The notes: a model not told the origin generated them from the sequence alone. DNA of 64,000 nt from Otis tarda (GCA_026413225.1 CM048553.1:21266501-21330500); one strand, 5' to 3'. Shown: positions 48,401 to 63,881, counted from the stretch's first letter. Made by a program: numbers and translations.

Positions 48401-49963
48401 GTTCTTCTGCTGAGGCTGTTGCCAGCAGGGTGCCAGTTTCAGCTGTAGTAATTTCTGAGGCGTTAACCATGGACAGCTTTGACATAGCTGACCCATTTAA
48501 TGGGAGACAAGCAAACAGCGACTGACAGATACTAATTAATTTCAGCCCCTGGTTGCAAAAATGTAATATTCACAGCAATGGGTGAAGATATGAACTGAGA
48601 AAGTGCATAAAAGTTTGCAGTACAGACCTACCAGTGCATATCTGCAGTGTCACTGGCTGAAAAGTGTTTAATAGCATCAACCAACTACAAAACAAACTTC
48701 AATTACCCAGCTATCTTCTAATACTCTGTCAGGAGGTCCTGTGCTCTAACATCTCTTTCCCTACAATACTCTGTGTGAAATGTGTGCTCTCAACTTTTTT
48801 GTACTGGGAAAGAGCAGTTCTGACAAGCAGTAAATAAACTCCTTACTTTCCTCAGATTTATTTTTGCCATTATGACATCATAGTGGCAAAGGCTTTCCAA
48901 CAAAAACTTGGAGAGATCATGGCAATGATTAGTTTTTGCCTGGAGGTGTCCAAGCTGGTGGATGTAGGTGCAGGCACATCTGGACGAACAAGCACAGAGA
49001 TTTCACAGCAGCCTGGCATCACGCTTGTGCCTGCAGGGTGGACAATTCCTTCCTAACTGAAAAAACTGCTGGCAGGATACATGAAGCCCCAGGGCTCTGG
49101 CTGCAGCTGGTGTACAGCTGATTACACAGACACGCTCCAAGAGAGTGAGACCAGTACAGCGACGAGAGGCCAGCAAAGTCACTTGTGCTCTGGGACTTGT
49201 TGACTCCATACCAGCCTGGGAAATCTCAGCCTTTTTCTGAACACTTCAGGCCTTAAGCACTGAGAAAAACACACCTGAGCTTTGAACCAGTTTCCCTTAA
49301 TGATCTCTGTAACCTCCACAGAGAAATGCACCAGAGATAGGTCAGCAGAGGTTCCATTTGGTCATGCATTCACCTTTCTAGAAAACAAACTTTTTTACAT
49401 TAGAACACATCTCCCTCCTAAATAATTTGAATGGAAGTTATGGACTTACAAAAAATACTTGTGAATATTAGTAAAGTTTTTGTAATTCTCAAGATAATAA
49501 TTGTATAACAAATGTTATTTCACTGTTCAGATGCCTATACTGCTGACATGGTGAGACTACATTTGAATTACACATACAAAAAAACCTCAAAATACTCTAT
49601 TACTAAAAACTCATAGAGATTGGTTACTTATGAGAAAATGTGGGTGTTTATGTGTTCGCTGATTTCTGATTATTTCACATCAAAATAAGTAGCAGCTAGT
49701 TTTCTTGCTCTTCTCCTTACTAATTTAGTTAGCCTTTTTGGACTTTGGTTAACAAACACTACACAACAGTGTCTGATTTTGTACATTTTTATCTTTATCT
49801 ACAGTCTTTCCACAACAGCTGCAGGGGATCATCTGAACCAGAAACCAAGGGTGAAAAGAATCAGCAGTGCAGGAAATGGAGAAGAGCTGCGGATGTTCAA
49901 AAGGACCTTATTTTTAAAATTTAAGTTATAGTAAGATAGAGAACAGTAGGCAAAAAACTATTA
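45461..49963. other. Intergenic DNA without recognised genes
   Basis: AT-rich, with A-rich simple tracts (45884-45905 and about 46213-46255). A more GC-rich patch at about 48930-49215 holds small ORFs on both strands without recognisable domains or splice context. Confidence 0.5.
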
Positions 49964-50388
49964 CAGAATCATAGAATGGTTAGAGTTGGAAGGGACCTTC
50001 ACAGGTCATCTAGTCCAATCCCCCTGCAAGGAGCAGGGACATTCCCCACTAGATCAGGTTGCTCAGAGCCTCATCCAACCTGGCCTTGAACATTTCCAGG
50101 GATGGGGCATCCGCCACTTCTCTGGGCAACCTGTTCCATTGTTCCACCACCCTCAGTGTAAAAAATTTTTTCCTAATATCTAATCTAAATCTGTCTCCCT
50201 CTACTTTGAAACCATTACCTCTTGTCCTGTCACAACAGGCCCTACTGAACAGCCTCTCCCCATCTTTCCTGTAGGCCCCCTTTAGGTACTGGAAGACCAC
50301 TATAAGGTCTCCCCTGAGCCTCCTCTTCTCCAGGCTGACGAGCCCCAAATCTCTCTGCCTGTCCTCATAGGAGAGGTGCTCCAGCCCT
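49964..50388 (-). mobile_element. CR1 LINE 3' end, 5'-truncated
   Basis: On the plus strand it starts AGAATCATAGAATGGTTAGA, the reverse complement of the CR1 terminus. Minus-wise it encodes CR1 C-terminal peptides ([50 protein letters not shown]). Of the same general subtype as the copy at 5556. It stops abruptly inside the C-terminal coding region. Confidence 0.92.
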
Positions 50389-51897
50389 GCTTCATCCTGA
50401 AGGAAGATAAAAACTGTGGTTCTTTGCATTAAATTTAATATGATACCTTCTATTCCAGCATATGAACTCTGAGGAGGTTTTGAAGATGGCAATTTAAGAG
50501 GAAGCTTTTCTCTTGCTCTCTGGTGATAAACTCTATTCTGACAGTATAATCAACAGCTGTAGAAATAAATTTTCTCTGGAATTTTTAAGAATAAAAGGAA
50601 GTCAAAACCTGCCAGCAACATCAAACTAGGCCCCAGTTTAGAGGTTGATTTTATCTTTAGTTTTATTTTATGGAATTGGTTTCCTGAGGCTTAACAGACA
50701 TGTGCGGTTTTGAGAGAGAGAGAAAGCATGTTTTTTGATTAAGAGAAGGAGGCTGGAATCACAGCTGCTTGTTTCTATCACCTAATTTGCAACTTTCAAG
50801 AAACTGAAATCATTAGTATCCCTATATGCAAAAGGAACATCATGATGTTTGCTACACATGCACAACTGTTTGATTAAATTATTGTGGGCAGTCAGATCAC
50901 TTGATCAAGACAATCTGCTTTTGTCTTTAATCCTATCTTCCCTTAAGTTACTGCTGCCATACGAAACTAGATTTATTAATGTGTTGATGTATTTTTAAGA
51001 CTCTCGGAAAGGCACTATTAACACTCATTTGAGTCATGGCTTTTTTTTTTTTTTATAGTCAAACACAAATGATAGAGTATTTCTGATAACAGGTGACCAT
51101 ACTACTGGCAGAGATCAAATGATACAAGAATTGAAAATATTTAAGAAAGGGAAGGGAGAGAGGATTTTTAAAACCAGAGGGAGTGAGGGGAAAAAAAGCT
51201 GAGACTGGAAAGACAGCCTTAGAACCTCATGAAACAAACAAACAAAAATGGATCAGAAATGTATCAGAATGGGCAAGACATATTGGGTAAGAGCTGATAC
51301 ATTTGAGTTCCATACAAATGTCCAAACAAGTAAATTAAAACTAGTTATTTAGCCAACAGAAGAAAATACACCTCTGCTAGCAGATCCACCACTAAAGGGC
51401 ATGATGTCAGAACTCCCAGTGCTGCAATCTGCAGTTAATTTAATTCATTAGCAGAATTACCTTTTGAAATTTTAAATAATATCATTACATGCCTCCCACA
51501 GTCACTCACACCTAAAAGCACTTACAAAATGAAAGCACTGTGCAGCAAAATGAAAACCAATCTGTCACCCACACAGAAGTGTACCCATCTCCGAACTGAT
51601 AGAAATGGGCCTTCATCCAAATGGTTTGCTAGCACCACAACATTAAGTTAATCTTTGGTTCGGTTCACTTAAAAAAAAAAAAAAAATGGGATTGTTATTG
51701 AGCTGGACTTCCCCAAATTTAAATGTCATCAGGTTTTGGAGAGATAAAGGCAGGGACATCAAGGTTTTGCACAGCTGTCGCTGCTAGGAAAAGCAATCCT
51801 TTCTCTTTGTTTTCTTAAATCCGTATGAAAGAGGATGTCTGAGAAATTGTGACAGACCTTTTTCATACATTGCAAATGAAGTGAATCTCCAGGACTT

Positions 51898-52131
51898 TCA
51901 CCTTCTTTTCACAGGCTGGCTTCTGTTTTGAAGACTTTCTCCAAGTTTTGTCCAGATCTGGTACCAAAACACCCAAAAAGAGAATGCAAGGGAAAACGTG
52001 AAAAAAAGAACGACATAACCTATAGCTACAGTTCCTATGCCACCTTGAGCACAAACAGGGCTATCAACGGGAATACACAGCATATGCAAGTACACAAAAG
52101 TTAACCCCAAGAGGCAAGATTTGGCAAACAT
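51898..52131 (-). CDS. Possible small membrane-protein ORF (77 codons), doubtful
   Basis: ATG at 52131 opens 77 codons ending in TGA. The predicted protein starts MFAKSCLLGLTFVYLHMLCI, which resembles a signal peptide. A second long hydrophobic segment follows (VAIGYVVLFFTFSLAFSFWV) and then a basic tail ending PVKRR. That topology would make a small single-pass protein. Against it, the context around the ATG is weak, no promoter or splice signals stand out, and AT-rich DNA easily yields hydrophobic ORFs. I do not recognise a family. Confidence 0.15.
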   Translation of the reverse strand: MFAKSCLLGLTFVYLHMLCIPVDSPVCAQGGIGTVAIGYVVLFFTFSLAFSFWVFWYQIWTKLGESLQNRSQPVKRR

Positions 52132-54074
52132 CAGGCTTGTGGACAATGTAGTGGGTGTTAGCTAGCAGTAATATGTCTGTGCGTATGCGTGTATGTGTAT
52201 GTTCACACGGTGTAATACTGGGAACACTTAGGTTCCCAGATTTACTACTAGACTGCTACTGGAATGAGTCTACCACATGGACAGGCTTTCAGATCAAACC
52301 AGAAGATTTGGATTAAGTACAGGCAATTAAAGAATATTTCCCACAATCCTCTAGAAAATTGAAGCCTTCCATTTCTGTCCCAGTGCAACACTGAGAAGGC
52401 TGAACCAACTCCTCTCCCATCCACAGAACTAAAATTCCTATAAATTAAGTGGAATTAAGATACAAACTTAATTATGACAGGAAAAATTAAGCTTTAAAGC
52501 CAAAAGAAGTGTTCTTTTAATTACTGACAGTAAGTAAAATATGAATGAATATGCAATAAATTGGAAAACCATTCACTGTGTAATAGAAGCTCCAAATAGG
52601 CTTATAGATGGAAAGTAAATGAGCTGGAAAAGAAAGAAAAAATGTGCTGGGAATGCTGTTTTTCATATTATGCATTGTGTGAATCTGAAGAGATCCCACT
52701 GTACTGGCTTTTTTACTTCAGTTTAGATGGAAATGTACTGGCTTCATAGAGAAACATATTTGCATTTAATTTCTTAACCTTTCTAAGCATTTAACAATAT
52801 TAAATCCATTTCCTTGCCAGAAGTACTAAAAAAAAAATCATATTTCATTGTCAAAATTGTATACCCAGCATTATAATAAGAATTTTTCTCAGGCTCATTA
52901 AACTCCAGGTAGAGAAGATACATTTGTTTTAAATGTTAAATTACTTCCTTTATTTTACTGAGAACTGAAGTGAAAGTATAAACATGAAAAAGAAATTAAA
53001 TCCTGGTTGGATCTGACTTTAAGAACATATTACATTTTAACTTTCTACAAAATTAAAGCATTTTTAAGAGTAAGAAGAAATCCAAAAAGGCAAAAGGCAG
53101 CTAGCATCCTCTACATCCTCCTCACCTAGTACTTAGGACAGGCTTTAAAGCCCATGCAGCCAAAGGAAATTCTGCCAATGATTTTAAAACCTTTGGATCA
53201 AGTCATTCATAACTCACCAGGACTATGCACAAGTATAATATTAAGGTGCAGTCCTATGCATAACTGCCTTGCTAAGCCAGTGTACTATTCTGGTCCTGGT
53301 TGTGAACCTTAAGGCTGCTTTTGCTTTAAGGTTTATTAATCATAAGCTCATACCTCCTTAGTACAGTTTTTAACTGGAGTAACAAATGCTTTATCTTTCC
53401 TATTTTTCTTCCTCTGTTCATCTTTCTCTTTCAATACCAGTAATTTCTTCTAATTTATATAAATTATCTTGTTTCTTTTTCTTTGAGCATCTGTCTCAAC
53501 TGTTTTCTTCCTATAATGGGAATGTAACTGTGTAACTAACACAGGAATGTGTGTCTGAACATGCTCCCTCCAGTCTCTCTAAAGTTTTTCATTACATGAA
53601 GCTGATAATGTTTTCAGATAGACATGCTTAAGATAAATGAGATTTTTATTATGATCAATGAAGACAGTTAAGACTCTTTTTCCTTCCAGCTCCTCAATGA
53701 GTCAATTAAGATGGCACAAAGCCCATTTGTATCGTACTCATAATTACTATTACTTTGCTTCCATCCTCAGATTTTCTACCCAAGTGAACACTGGATGAAC
53801 CTAGAATGTAGATAAATATTGAAAGGCAAAAATGATGAAATTGTCAGAGAACAATGTTTCCTGAAACATTACAAAATAGTTAGGGATTAAGCAACCTAAT
53901 GTGGGTTGGTTTTTTTTCAGTTTAAGTTGGTTCTGCTTCTTAGTACCAGGCCTTTTAAATAAAATTCATAAAGGTAAATCAAATAAAGTCTAATGGGTTG
54001 TCCTATGAGGCCCAAATGATGCCGGTCAAATGACATCGATAACTATTTTTTTGTAATCTAATTCTTCGTATTTC

Positions 54075-54099
54075 AAAAAAAAAAAAAAAAAAAAAAAAG
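54075..54099. repeat. Poly-A tract
   Basis: An uninterrupted run of about 24-25 A bases. I looked for a retrocopy upstream of it and for a target duplication, and found neither. Confidence 0.8.
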
Positions 54100-57000
54100 A
54101 GAAATCTTATTTCTGTGACTACACCATGAATCAAGTACAGCAGGATGGTTTGTTAATGCCCAGTTTAAGCTTCCTACATCCAGTACTTCATTTAAAACTT
54201 CTCTACAGGTTTCTCTCAGGCCTGTGTTTGCAATGTTTGTTCTTGCTGTGCCTTTGATTTTTACTGCCATATCCTCAGTTTTTCTCCTCTTTCTCTCAGA
54301 TACAGACACATTCATCCATTGATACATTCATTGTAGGTTTAATACCAGTGATTTCAGACTTTTGAGGTTTTCATGAGTATATTTATTATCAGAATTTTGG
54401 CAGGTATATAAAGATTTGTAAAAGAAAATAAAATAATATCTTGATTGATCTCCTTAGACTTTCACTAAGGCAGTGGTAAACTTTCAATTGCAGAAATTTT
54501 TTTTTTCTTTTGGTTATTCAAACTGACATTTTATCTACTCACTTGCTCCTGTCAAAAAAAAAATCCTTTAATATATCTCAATTTTTTAATAAATGTCTTT
54601 TGTCAAATATGTTGTATGCATAATATTATTTTCTTGAATTTTTAAGAGAGCTTTTTACTTCATATATTGTTCAATGACCTTTACTGTCAAAGTACTGGAG
54701 CACACTGGCCCAAGGGGAACCTTATTCTAATGCACTGTTGCAGTCTCACACTGTATAACAGCAATGAGCAAATTAGGGACAAAGAAGCTGACTTTCAAAA
54801 AAAAAAAAAAAAAGAAAAAGAAGCAACCATGGAGTAAGGTAGTTTTTTTGATTGACAGATATCAAATTATGCTAACAAAGTACAATTTATGCCTTCTATA
54901 ACCATAAATATTAAACTAGGAGCATCAAACCTGCAGAGTCAAAATAATACAGTGTACTCAAATACATCATCTTCTAAAGAGCAACTTCCCTGATAGTTGT
55001 ACATACTCCAGCTATGAATCCTCCTCTAGGACCTGCAACATGGATAAAAGAGAGGAGATCAAATCCTGGCCTGATTTACAATAAAATTAAGCAAAGGCAG
55101 GCGGTATAGCAAGACAAATCTGCTGTCATCACCATTTTGAAAGAATGACAATCACTCTTTTGCTGCTCATCACTTTCTTGAAAATTCATTAATAAGTAAA
55201 TCAGATTTATTATTTTGTTAAATAAAGTGATAAACTTGCCACTGACCATGAATTAATTGTGGATATTTATTTTGGAAATATAGAAGAGATTAATACATTT
55301 TTCCACTTCTCTATAGGAAACAAAAGTTCTCTTCTACTTTCATCTTACTAAGTAAATAGATTTTCCAGAATCTGCAGCACTGAAGGAATGAGCCCTTAAC
55401 ATCAGTTTATGAACTAGTTGAATTATTAACATAATTACAAACATCGGAGCAACACTGCAGATGGTCTTGCTAGTATTGTTTAACTCAACAAGTAGCTAGA
55501 AATTACTATGAGTTTTCACAGAATTCTTTTTTGAACTGCTAGACTTTGCCAATAAAAACTGTATATACTGCCTTTGTCTCTATAACAATCAACTATGGGA
55601 GCATTTGCCATTAGTCCACAGCACACACAAACATTATATGACATAAAAACCATTGAAGTACTTCTGGGGAACCAATTGTTGCTCTTACTGCTATACTTTC
55701 AGTAGATAAACAATATTGTAGGAAGTGTTTATCTATCAGTCTTTTTATCTTTGTTGGGTGCTTAGTTATGATTTCTTTATGTGACATCAGAATATGAACA
55801 AAATCTGTGAAAGAGAAAACTTCTTGTGATTAACATGTCCAGCTAAGACAGCTTATTTCTTTGGTTAAAAGTTGATGTGTGCATATGTTTTTAGTGAAAG
55901 GTTCATAAGCTATAGGGTACTGGACAAATTTCAAATCATCATATATTATGTATGAATAATTGTTTATGCAGTGGAAGGCTATTCAATGGAATTATGAAAA
56001 AAAAATGAGATTTGTTCTATTAGCAAAGACAGTATTACTGCCACTATGCTTTACTGTTCAACCTTAAAAAGCAGGGTTATAATTAAATGTCTGATGAAAG
56101 AACATTTTCTTCTTGCACGCGGGTAAAACTAATTAATTAAAATGCACAAAACAAACCACTTGCAATAATTTAACTGAGAAACAATAAAAAATAGGGCAAC
56201 TATTTCTGTTTAAATTTTGATTATGGTTTATTCATTCTACTTATGATAATGCTTTTTTTCCTTTGTGTTAACTTAACATGTTTGAAATGATAGGATCTTT
56301 AAAGATTATGCCATCTCTAGCAGCTTGGATTCATTGTATCAAGTTCATGGACAGGAAGAAGACTCCAGATGCAGCATTGAAAATCACAAATATATCTCAT
56401 CAGCAAGTCAAATTTGGATACGGAAGTAATTAGCTATGTCGGAATGAGCATTTTGCCTTCAAGGAAATAATAAAAGTTTCATAGAATTTGCATACAGTAT
56501 ATGAAATATGGTAATTTCTCTGTAAATAGATGTGTTTTCAGCTTTGATTTACTGTCATCACTAAATGATGAGGATATGTATGAATACTAACATGATGGCG
56601 TTAAATTATTCATTTACTAGAGAAAGGTAGAAGAGATACAGAGGAAATGGTCTTAGATTCATTGAAATAAATCTTCTATTTGATGAGGGGTTAAGTAGAT
56701 AAAGAAACAACTTGATACTGGAAAAGAAGGTAGAAAGTTCATACAGAAAATTTTAAAATATGTAGACATGAGTGCTAGAAACAAAGAAGGGATGTATTGA
56801 TTGACTGGAAACTGAGGGGAAGGCTACTAGAGTTTCAGAAGTGATATACAGAGAATTCACCTTCCTTTTGCATCCTTATTTAATATGTTTTTTACTGCTA
56901 ACAAATTTTGAAACACTTCTACTATATGTAAGAATGTTATTACAAGAGCAAGTAAAAATATTGCACTTTCCCTACATCTTAGGCTCAGAGAGGTTTAAGG

Positions 57001-60000
57001 AAGAATTTTAAGTCTGAGCAAATCTTTGTACCTAAATGCATGGACAGACACATAAGTCAAAGCAGACTGATTTTCATGAATGCTAGTCATTCTTATAATC
57101 ATTACAGTTAGCCAGAATTGGAGATATTTACCACTTCTGATATCAATTATTTGTATTTCTGTACCTAAATGAAGAATATATGCCTTATATCCAAACCACC
57201 AAAATTAATAAATTCCTTGTCATGCAAAACAATCACAACTGGATGGATTTGATGAGCTCGTGTTGAGCATATCAGTCTGGAGGTTCATTTAAAAAAATTT
57301 AATTATCTTATATTCTTTAGTTACTTCATGAGATAAGGACTGTGTTTACAGAACCCCAGGGGCTCTCCCTTGTAAGGTCCTCCCTGACATATTTTTAAAA
57401 TTATTTCTGCTATGGTTGTTTTCATTGGATAACTCTGACTCCACTGAATTTGAAGACAAATCTCCCATAGAGTTCACCAAAGTAAAGAGTTTCATCCTTT
57501 TCATTAAGAAAACTGTTTCTGGACAGGAAAAGAGAATCAACAGAGATTTTAAAATTATTCAGTTATAAAAGTGAGTAAGTTTAAAGTTTAATATGAACTT
57601 TATTATTTTTCTCATAAGTCTTCTAAAATTATTTTTTCATCCCAGAAACATGATCATGTAGTCAACTCTGGACACAAAAACAGAGAAACAGAGACACTGT
57701 GTTTTGCCTTTGACATTTTTGTATACAGCCACAACCACTACAATAAGTTCTAGCTGTACATGAACATAAATTGGGATTAGTAACTGTGTTAGCTGAATTT
57801 CAGTGTTGAAGCCTTTATGGATTATTGCCACAAAATAACTTATTTTTACTGTATGGCTGAAATTTGAAGAACAAAAAAAAATTTATATCTATGCACTCAA
57901 AAGATACATCTGTTCTCATTCTGTGACAGAATTTTTCATATGTTCTGATCAAATCTTCTCAAGAAATGGTAATAGGACATAATCTGAATCTATCTGAGCT
58001 TAGTTTTATCCAGCCTGGATGACCAGTTTGAATTTTAAGAGACATTTGAATGCCTATATTTTTCTTTAGCCTATGAGAGTAGATAAGAAGATACTACTTA
58101 AAAGAACAGTGTGAAATTCTAAGCAGAGTTGATAATGACGTCAGATAGACCAATTGCAAAAAGGCATGAGAAAATAAAATATTAATGGACAACTGCAAAA
58201 GAATAGAGAGGATCTTAAAAAAGACTTTTACACCAGATTATTTAAATAGATATGCTACAAAGTTGTGATCATTTACACTGCAAGTGTTTTATTCCAATTT
58301 TTTATTTTGTCTGGTTTTGACAATTGTCAGTGCTGCTTCTGTTCAGTCATGTTCACAGCACTCCTGTGTTCCCAATGTACTCTTTCAATGAATATGCAAC
58401 AAGTACACTCTGGGCAAGAATAAGGAGAAAAATCTGGGTAGTATCATGCCGTAGAAGCACAGTTTTGTATCCTGGAAACTTAAAAACTATTGGAAACTGA
58501 TCTCGTGCATATGCTCTCTACATAGAGAGCAGACTTGTTTAGATCAACAGTAAAAATAAAACATTCACCTAATACTAATCAACTTTTAACTCAATCCCCT
58601 GGACAAATCCTGTTTATATGAGTTTTATACAGATAACCAGAATACAACAGCCTAAGAATGCCCGAACTTTTCCCGATATGAAGAGCTTTGGATGTGCAAA
58701 GAAAAAAAAATCTGCCTTAGGGTCTTTTGCATGCAGATTAATTTATTTTTCATTTCTCAAGTGCAATACCCTATCACTGTGATTTTCAGCCCAGATATGG
58801 GGATATTTCTACATTTCTTTGACATCAAATCCAGCATCTTTCCTATCCTCTCTCTGAAATTCTTCTATTCCAAACACTCGTTTCCCACCTGCATTAATTT
58901 ATATGAAGTGATAATTCAAATAGACATATATTCCCCTTGAATATAAACAATATTTTAAAATTAGTATCGCATAAACAACTCACATAATTTTCCACATATA
59001 GAAGTCTTTTTGGAAGTGTTAAACTAACTGATTTTAAAACAGATTGTGGAAAAGTCAAAAGAGCTACTTGAGAATATATTGAATATAAATAGGTGAACAT
59101 TTAACACAGTAATTTAAATATCTTTTTTTTGGAAATAAATTATGTGTCTTTGTTGGTGATTCTTTGGCAATGAAATAACAGGCTGTATAGAACATTACAG
59201 ATCTGTGGGTTCAAAGATATTTTTAACTAAAGTATCAACAAAAAATTCTGGGATTTCATTGCAGTATTGGTGCCAATTAAACTGTTAGGTGGAAATCAAA
59301 GCTCCTGTTCTCTAATTATTCATTTTGATATTTCTGGTTTATAAGATCATTTTATTTATATATGTATACCAAAATGTTTGGCTAATACCTCTGAACTTAG
59401 TTTTGTTCTATCTCAGGAGCATGCACAAAGGCACTTAACTTCTCTCTTCTACAAAGACCTGCAGAAAGGTTGGATAAAATAATTTTGGAGTATGCATCAG
59501 ATTAGTTTTGTGTGAGTTAAATCACTCTTATTTGAATCCCAGGCTCACCAAGAAAATAATCGCTCCTTAAAAAAAAAAAAAAATTAATAAATAATTGGTC
59601 TTCAATTATCGTTTGAGTAATGTTCACTGATGTTTCTTTACATGCCATTAAAATACAGTCTTTGAAAGTATTACAACAGCAGCAATAAAGGTCCACATTG
59701 GAATGACAAATACTGTATGCATCACCAAGCCAGATTTTGCCTTGAGTGACTTCATCATCTCATTTTGAAGTTTCTATCTGACATTTAAGTTAGCTATTAA
59801 AAATAACTATGAGAACCATCTGGAGAACTGTTGTAGACAGAATAGCCTAATAAATATGATCTGGCATGCCTTTAGATTATTTATCTTCTGTTCAGTTGCA
59901 GTCTGAACTAGTAATTTTTTACTAATTTTAGAAAATTCAAGTTTAAAGCCTTGCACTATTGCTTACATATGATTGTATTTGACTACAATTATCTCTGGAG

Positions 60001-63000
60001 ATCCGACTCTGGAACCTGGACTCATTTCTCAGCTGAATAGGAGACTAACAATTCAAGTTTTTTTACAGTGTAAGCCATGCCCTAATGAGGACAAGTTGCT
60101 GTTGCTTAGTATCTTCACCTTAAAATATGCAAAAATGGTAGTGCAAAAGCCAAAATGCTAAGTTGAGAGAGTAAGTGTGGGAAGAACTCTCAAATCTTCT
60201 TACAGACATGAAATGAAATGCTATCTCTGGAATCAACAAAATAAATTAAGCCAGGAATTCCATGCTTGATTGTATGTGGCCCGTCATCTCAATATTCATG
60301 ACACCCTACAGTACAGTGAAAAATTAAGGAATAATTCCTGCTGATTTCTTGGACCAAAGCTAGCAATTATTTTACCAATGCACTGGATTCATTATGTGAA
60401 AAAATTTGAGAGAAGGGAAATTTCCATTGTCTTTCCACGTCTGTCAATTTCTCTGTTAAACAAATTACACTTTTTTGATATACCCAGATTAATCCTGTGA
60501 ACTCAGCCTCCCAGCAATTCTGATCTCCCATTACACCCCGATTACCACCAGCGTTCTGCATATTATCTCCTTTCTGAGGGTCCCAACACCTTTAGTAATG
60601 CCTGTAGAAACCCTAACTGGCTTCTCTACCACTCAAGTTGGAGGAAGGAATAGATCAGAAAGCCTGACTTTCCTATAAGTATTAAATATGTGCTGTTCCA
60701 ATGATCTTGCTTGTCAGAAATAATTTTTCTAGGTCTGTGACCCACTGTGGCTTGTCAGTTTACACTCCAATTAAAATTCCATTAATTGTGGTGAAATAGT
60801 CTAAATATCTTGGCTTCATATTCCTAGGGCAGTTTACAATTCTTAAATATGTCACCAAAAGTTACTGCAAACAGTGCTATTTTAATTTTCACTTAGCTAT
60901 GCATGTGAGGTTTGACCTCGTTAGCCCTGACCTAGCAAGTATAGCAAGAAAATCAGAACCTCTATCTTGCCTCTATTCCAGATTTCAGCTGATGTCTTAC
61001 ATTTCATTAGACTTAGATAATTTCATAACATTTTATTAGACTCAGACTCTCAAATGAATCTAGCCACCATTGGTTTATGAATCATTAGACAAGGTCTAAG
61101 CATTTTAAAGCAACCCATACATTCTTACTGACAAAAATAGTTAGGTGCTCCAAGAAGAAACCTGAAGAACCCAACGAATAATGGAAGGTGATCACCAGAG
61201 ACAGGTGATGTGCAGTCAGTTTAAATCAAGTAATACTTAAAAAATGGTTTGGTTACTGACTCTTTCTTACCTCTGAAATCCATTCTGACTTGTAGTTAGG
61301 ATTTTAGAAAGCATTTGAAATGTACATCTTGTACATGAGAGAATATCAATGATGTATCATTGCTAGATATTCTTTGACCACACACTTGTTTTCTTTCTTC
61401 CAAAAGCCCTGAAGGAACAAAAGCGTGCATATTAAAAGGAAGAAGAAGTTGTAACCCAGAAAGCCATAATATACTGTCATGTTTTCAATTAATATTGTCA
61501 CAGGCAGTTGAGCACCATGGAATTAGAAACTTCACAATGCGCTACTCCACATTTTGCAAGCAAAAAAGTATGACATATAGAGTCTTATTACTTAGAAGAA
61601 CAGTGGAGCTTGAAGCCCATGCATTAAGTTTGAGCAGCCTTGGTGAAAATGAGATCTCATTCTCTCATTATACAATCCGACATCCTTCATCTAAAACCAA
61701 ATGAGATAATAAAATAAGAGAGATTAGATATATTTTCTGCATAAAGAACCATATAATCCTTTATCTCATTTAAATAATAGATTCATTTTTTTTAAACACT
61801 CAACTAAATGATGCAGTGAAATATTAATAAATCTGCGTATTTAATAAAACTAATACCACATGCTAAATGATATCCAGATTAACTGATATCCCTAGAGATA
61901 TACCAAACAACACCAATAGGGTTGCGCTTGGCTGTTGGATCTGAAGTTTGTAAAGGATTGTATATATCAACAAGTCTCAAATTCTGTAAGCTGCTGTGTA
62001 TCAGCACAGCATTAAGATACTGGCTTCATTTTATGCTTGAATATATATATTTTCATTGAAGAGGGGATTGTGCTGATGTTTGAGACTGAGTACCAAAAGG
62101 AAACATCCTGAGTGCTTTACAAGGCAATTTCTTAACTTCTCATAAGAAAGGGGTATCAACAGTTGTTGAGAATCTATGTGATGGGGTATTTTCAGGCCTA
62201 TTGAAGACATTTGCCCCACACATGTACTAGGAGTGGGGCCTAAATACGCCCTTTTCTCTTCTCTGCCTTCTTTGTAGCTGTGTCAAGTATAAATTTCTGG
62301 TAAAAAATAAAATGTCAGATAAGAATATTATTTAGGAAGCAATGAGCCATTAAAGGCAAATCCAAATTATCCTGATGTTTCCTGGAGAGGCCTAAGTAAA
62401 TGGGAAACGAAGAACCAAACTCACTGCTGGGCAAATGCCTGACAAACTGAGTGTTCAGAAATACATACTGATTTTCCGCTGCTGATATTTACATGCTATA
62501 CATTTCATAACATATTTCCGATTTCATAAAATAACATATATTTAATGATTAATTTTCAAAGATCTAAGGTTAGAAATGAATGCAGTTACCCAAGTGGAAA
62601 AGGCAAAAGATGATGAATCTCCCACTATATTGTGGTATGATTCATAGCAACCACCGCTGGAGGTTGTGTCTCATAAATTCATACACCCTCCAGAGTATCT
62701 TGCCAAATAGTTAATGGTTCTATCTACAAGCCAGGGCTACCATTTTTATTTTAATCTTTGCCACTAGTTCAAACCCAAACCTGGTCCAATGGTCTGGTTA
62801 ATAAAAATTGTCAAAGTATTCTGACAGACGAATTTTGAGTTAGCACTCTTAATAGATCTAGATAAATGACATTGCATAATCCTTTTGAAGACACACTTTT
62901 CTAGGGGAAAAAAAAATGGTGGTATTTCAGAGGACAAACATAGATTACCCCAAGATTTCTCAGTGTATACCTTACAATAGACTTATTTATCCATTCAAGA

Positions 63001-63881
63001 AAATAGAAACAGAGAAAGTAATCATATTAAATAAGACCAGGACAAGATAATAGTGAGATGAATGAAGTAAATATAAAGTCAAAATATACCTTGTGATTTC
63101 AGTGTAGGTATACTTCCAATGGTTGCCTTTTAATCTCTCGTTTTTGCTCTCTGGTGTCCCAAATAAATACACATTTGTCATTATCCAAGGTAAAATTGGA
63201 GTATTTTTAATGAGGCATCACAGTCTGATGGGTACTAATTGGATTTGTTATCTATGTAGGAAGATAAATTGTTTGATTTTAGTGCCTACAGTGAATTTAC
63301 AGGTGTGGCAGTTCCACAGGCTTCTTTTTAATGGGGAAGTAAGGTGATTTATTACAGCATCAGTGAAAATCCAGGAGCTTCCAAGTATCAGCATTGCTGT
63401 CACTTTTTCAAAATCTAAACATTCTTCAGTCTGACTTCTTAAACTTTACATTTCTACAAAAGACAGAGATGCTTTATTAATATACATTTTAATTATTTAA
63501 GTGCTCTCATTCTCTCTAGCAATATATTCTTCCAAAGGAGTGTTTCAAATTGTGTACAGGATACCAAGGAGTGACAGAATGGCTTTTTAATCAGAATGAA
63601 TTGCTTTCTTTTGGTTAAAGATGTTTTATGTCCCTGTATGTAACCTCCTAACATGTTTTGTGGTGTAACATCATATTTATATAGGGATGACAGTTACACT
63701 AGAGAACCCTAGTGAAACAGCATAATTGAATATCAAGTGAGCAATGGCTAAAGCATTAATTGGTTTTGAACTGCCTGCTTTTCTTTCACTAGCATTTGTT
63801 GTGTCCTATGCAGTGAAAATGCCAAGATGTTTGTCTGAGTACATAATGAAACTCGAAGTGATCTGTTGTGTCCTACAAGCC

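Noticed and set aside
54073-54327. Poly-A tract with adjoining ORF, considered as a processed pseudogene
   Set aside because: No recognisable gene-like sequence on the 5' side of the tract and no target duplication.
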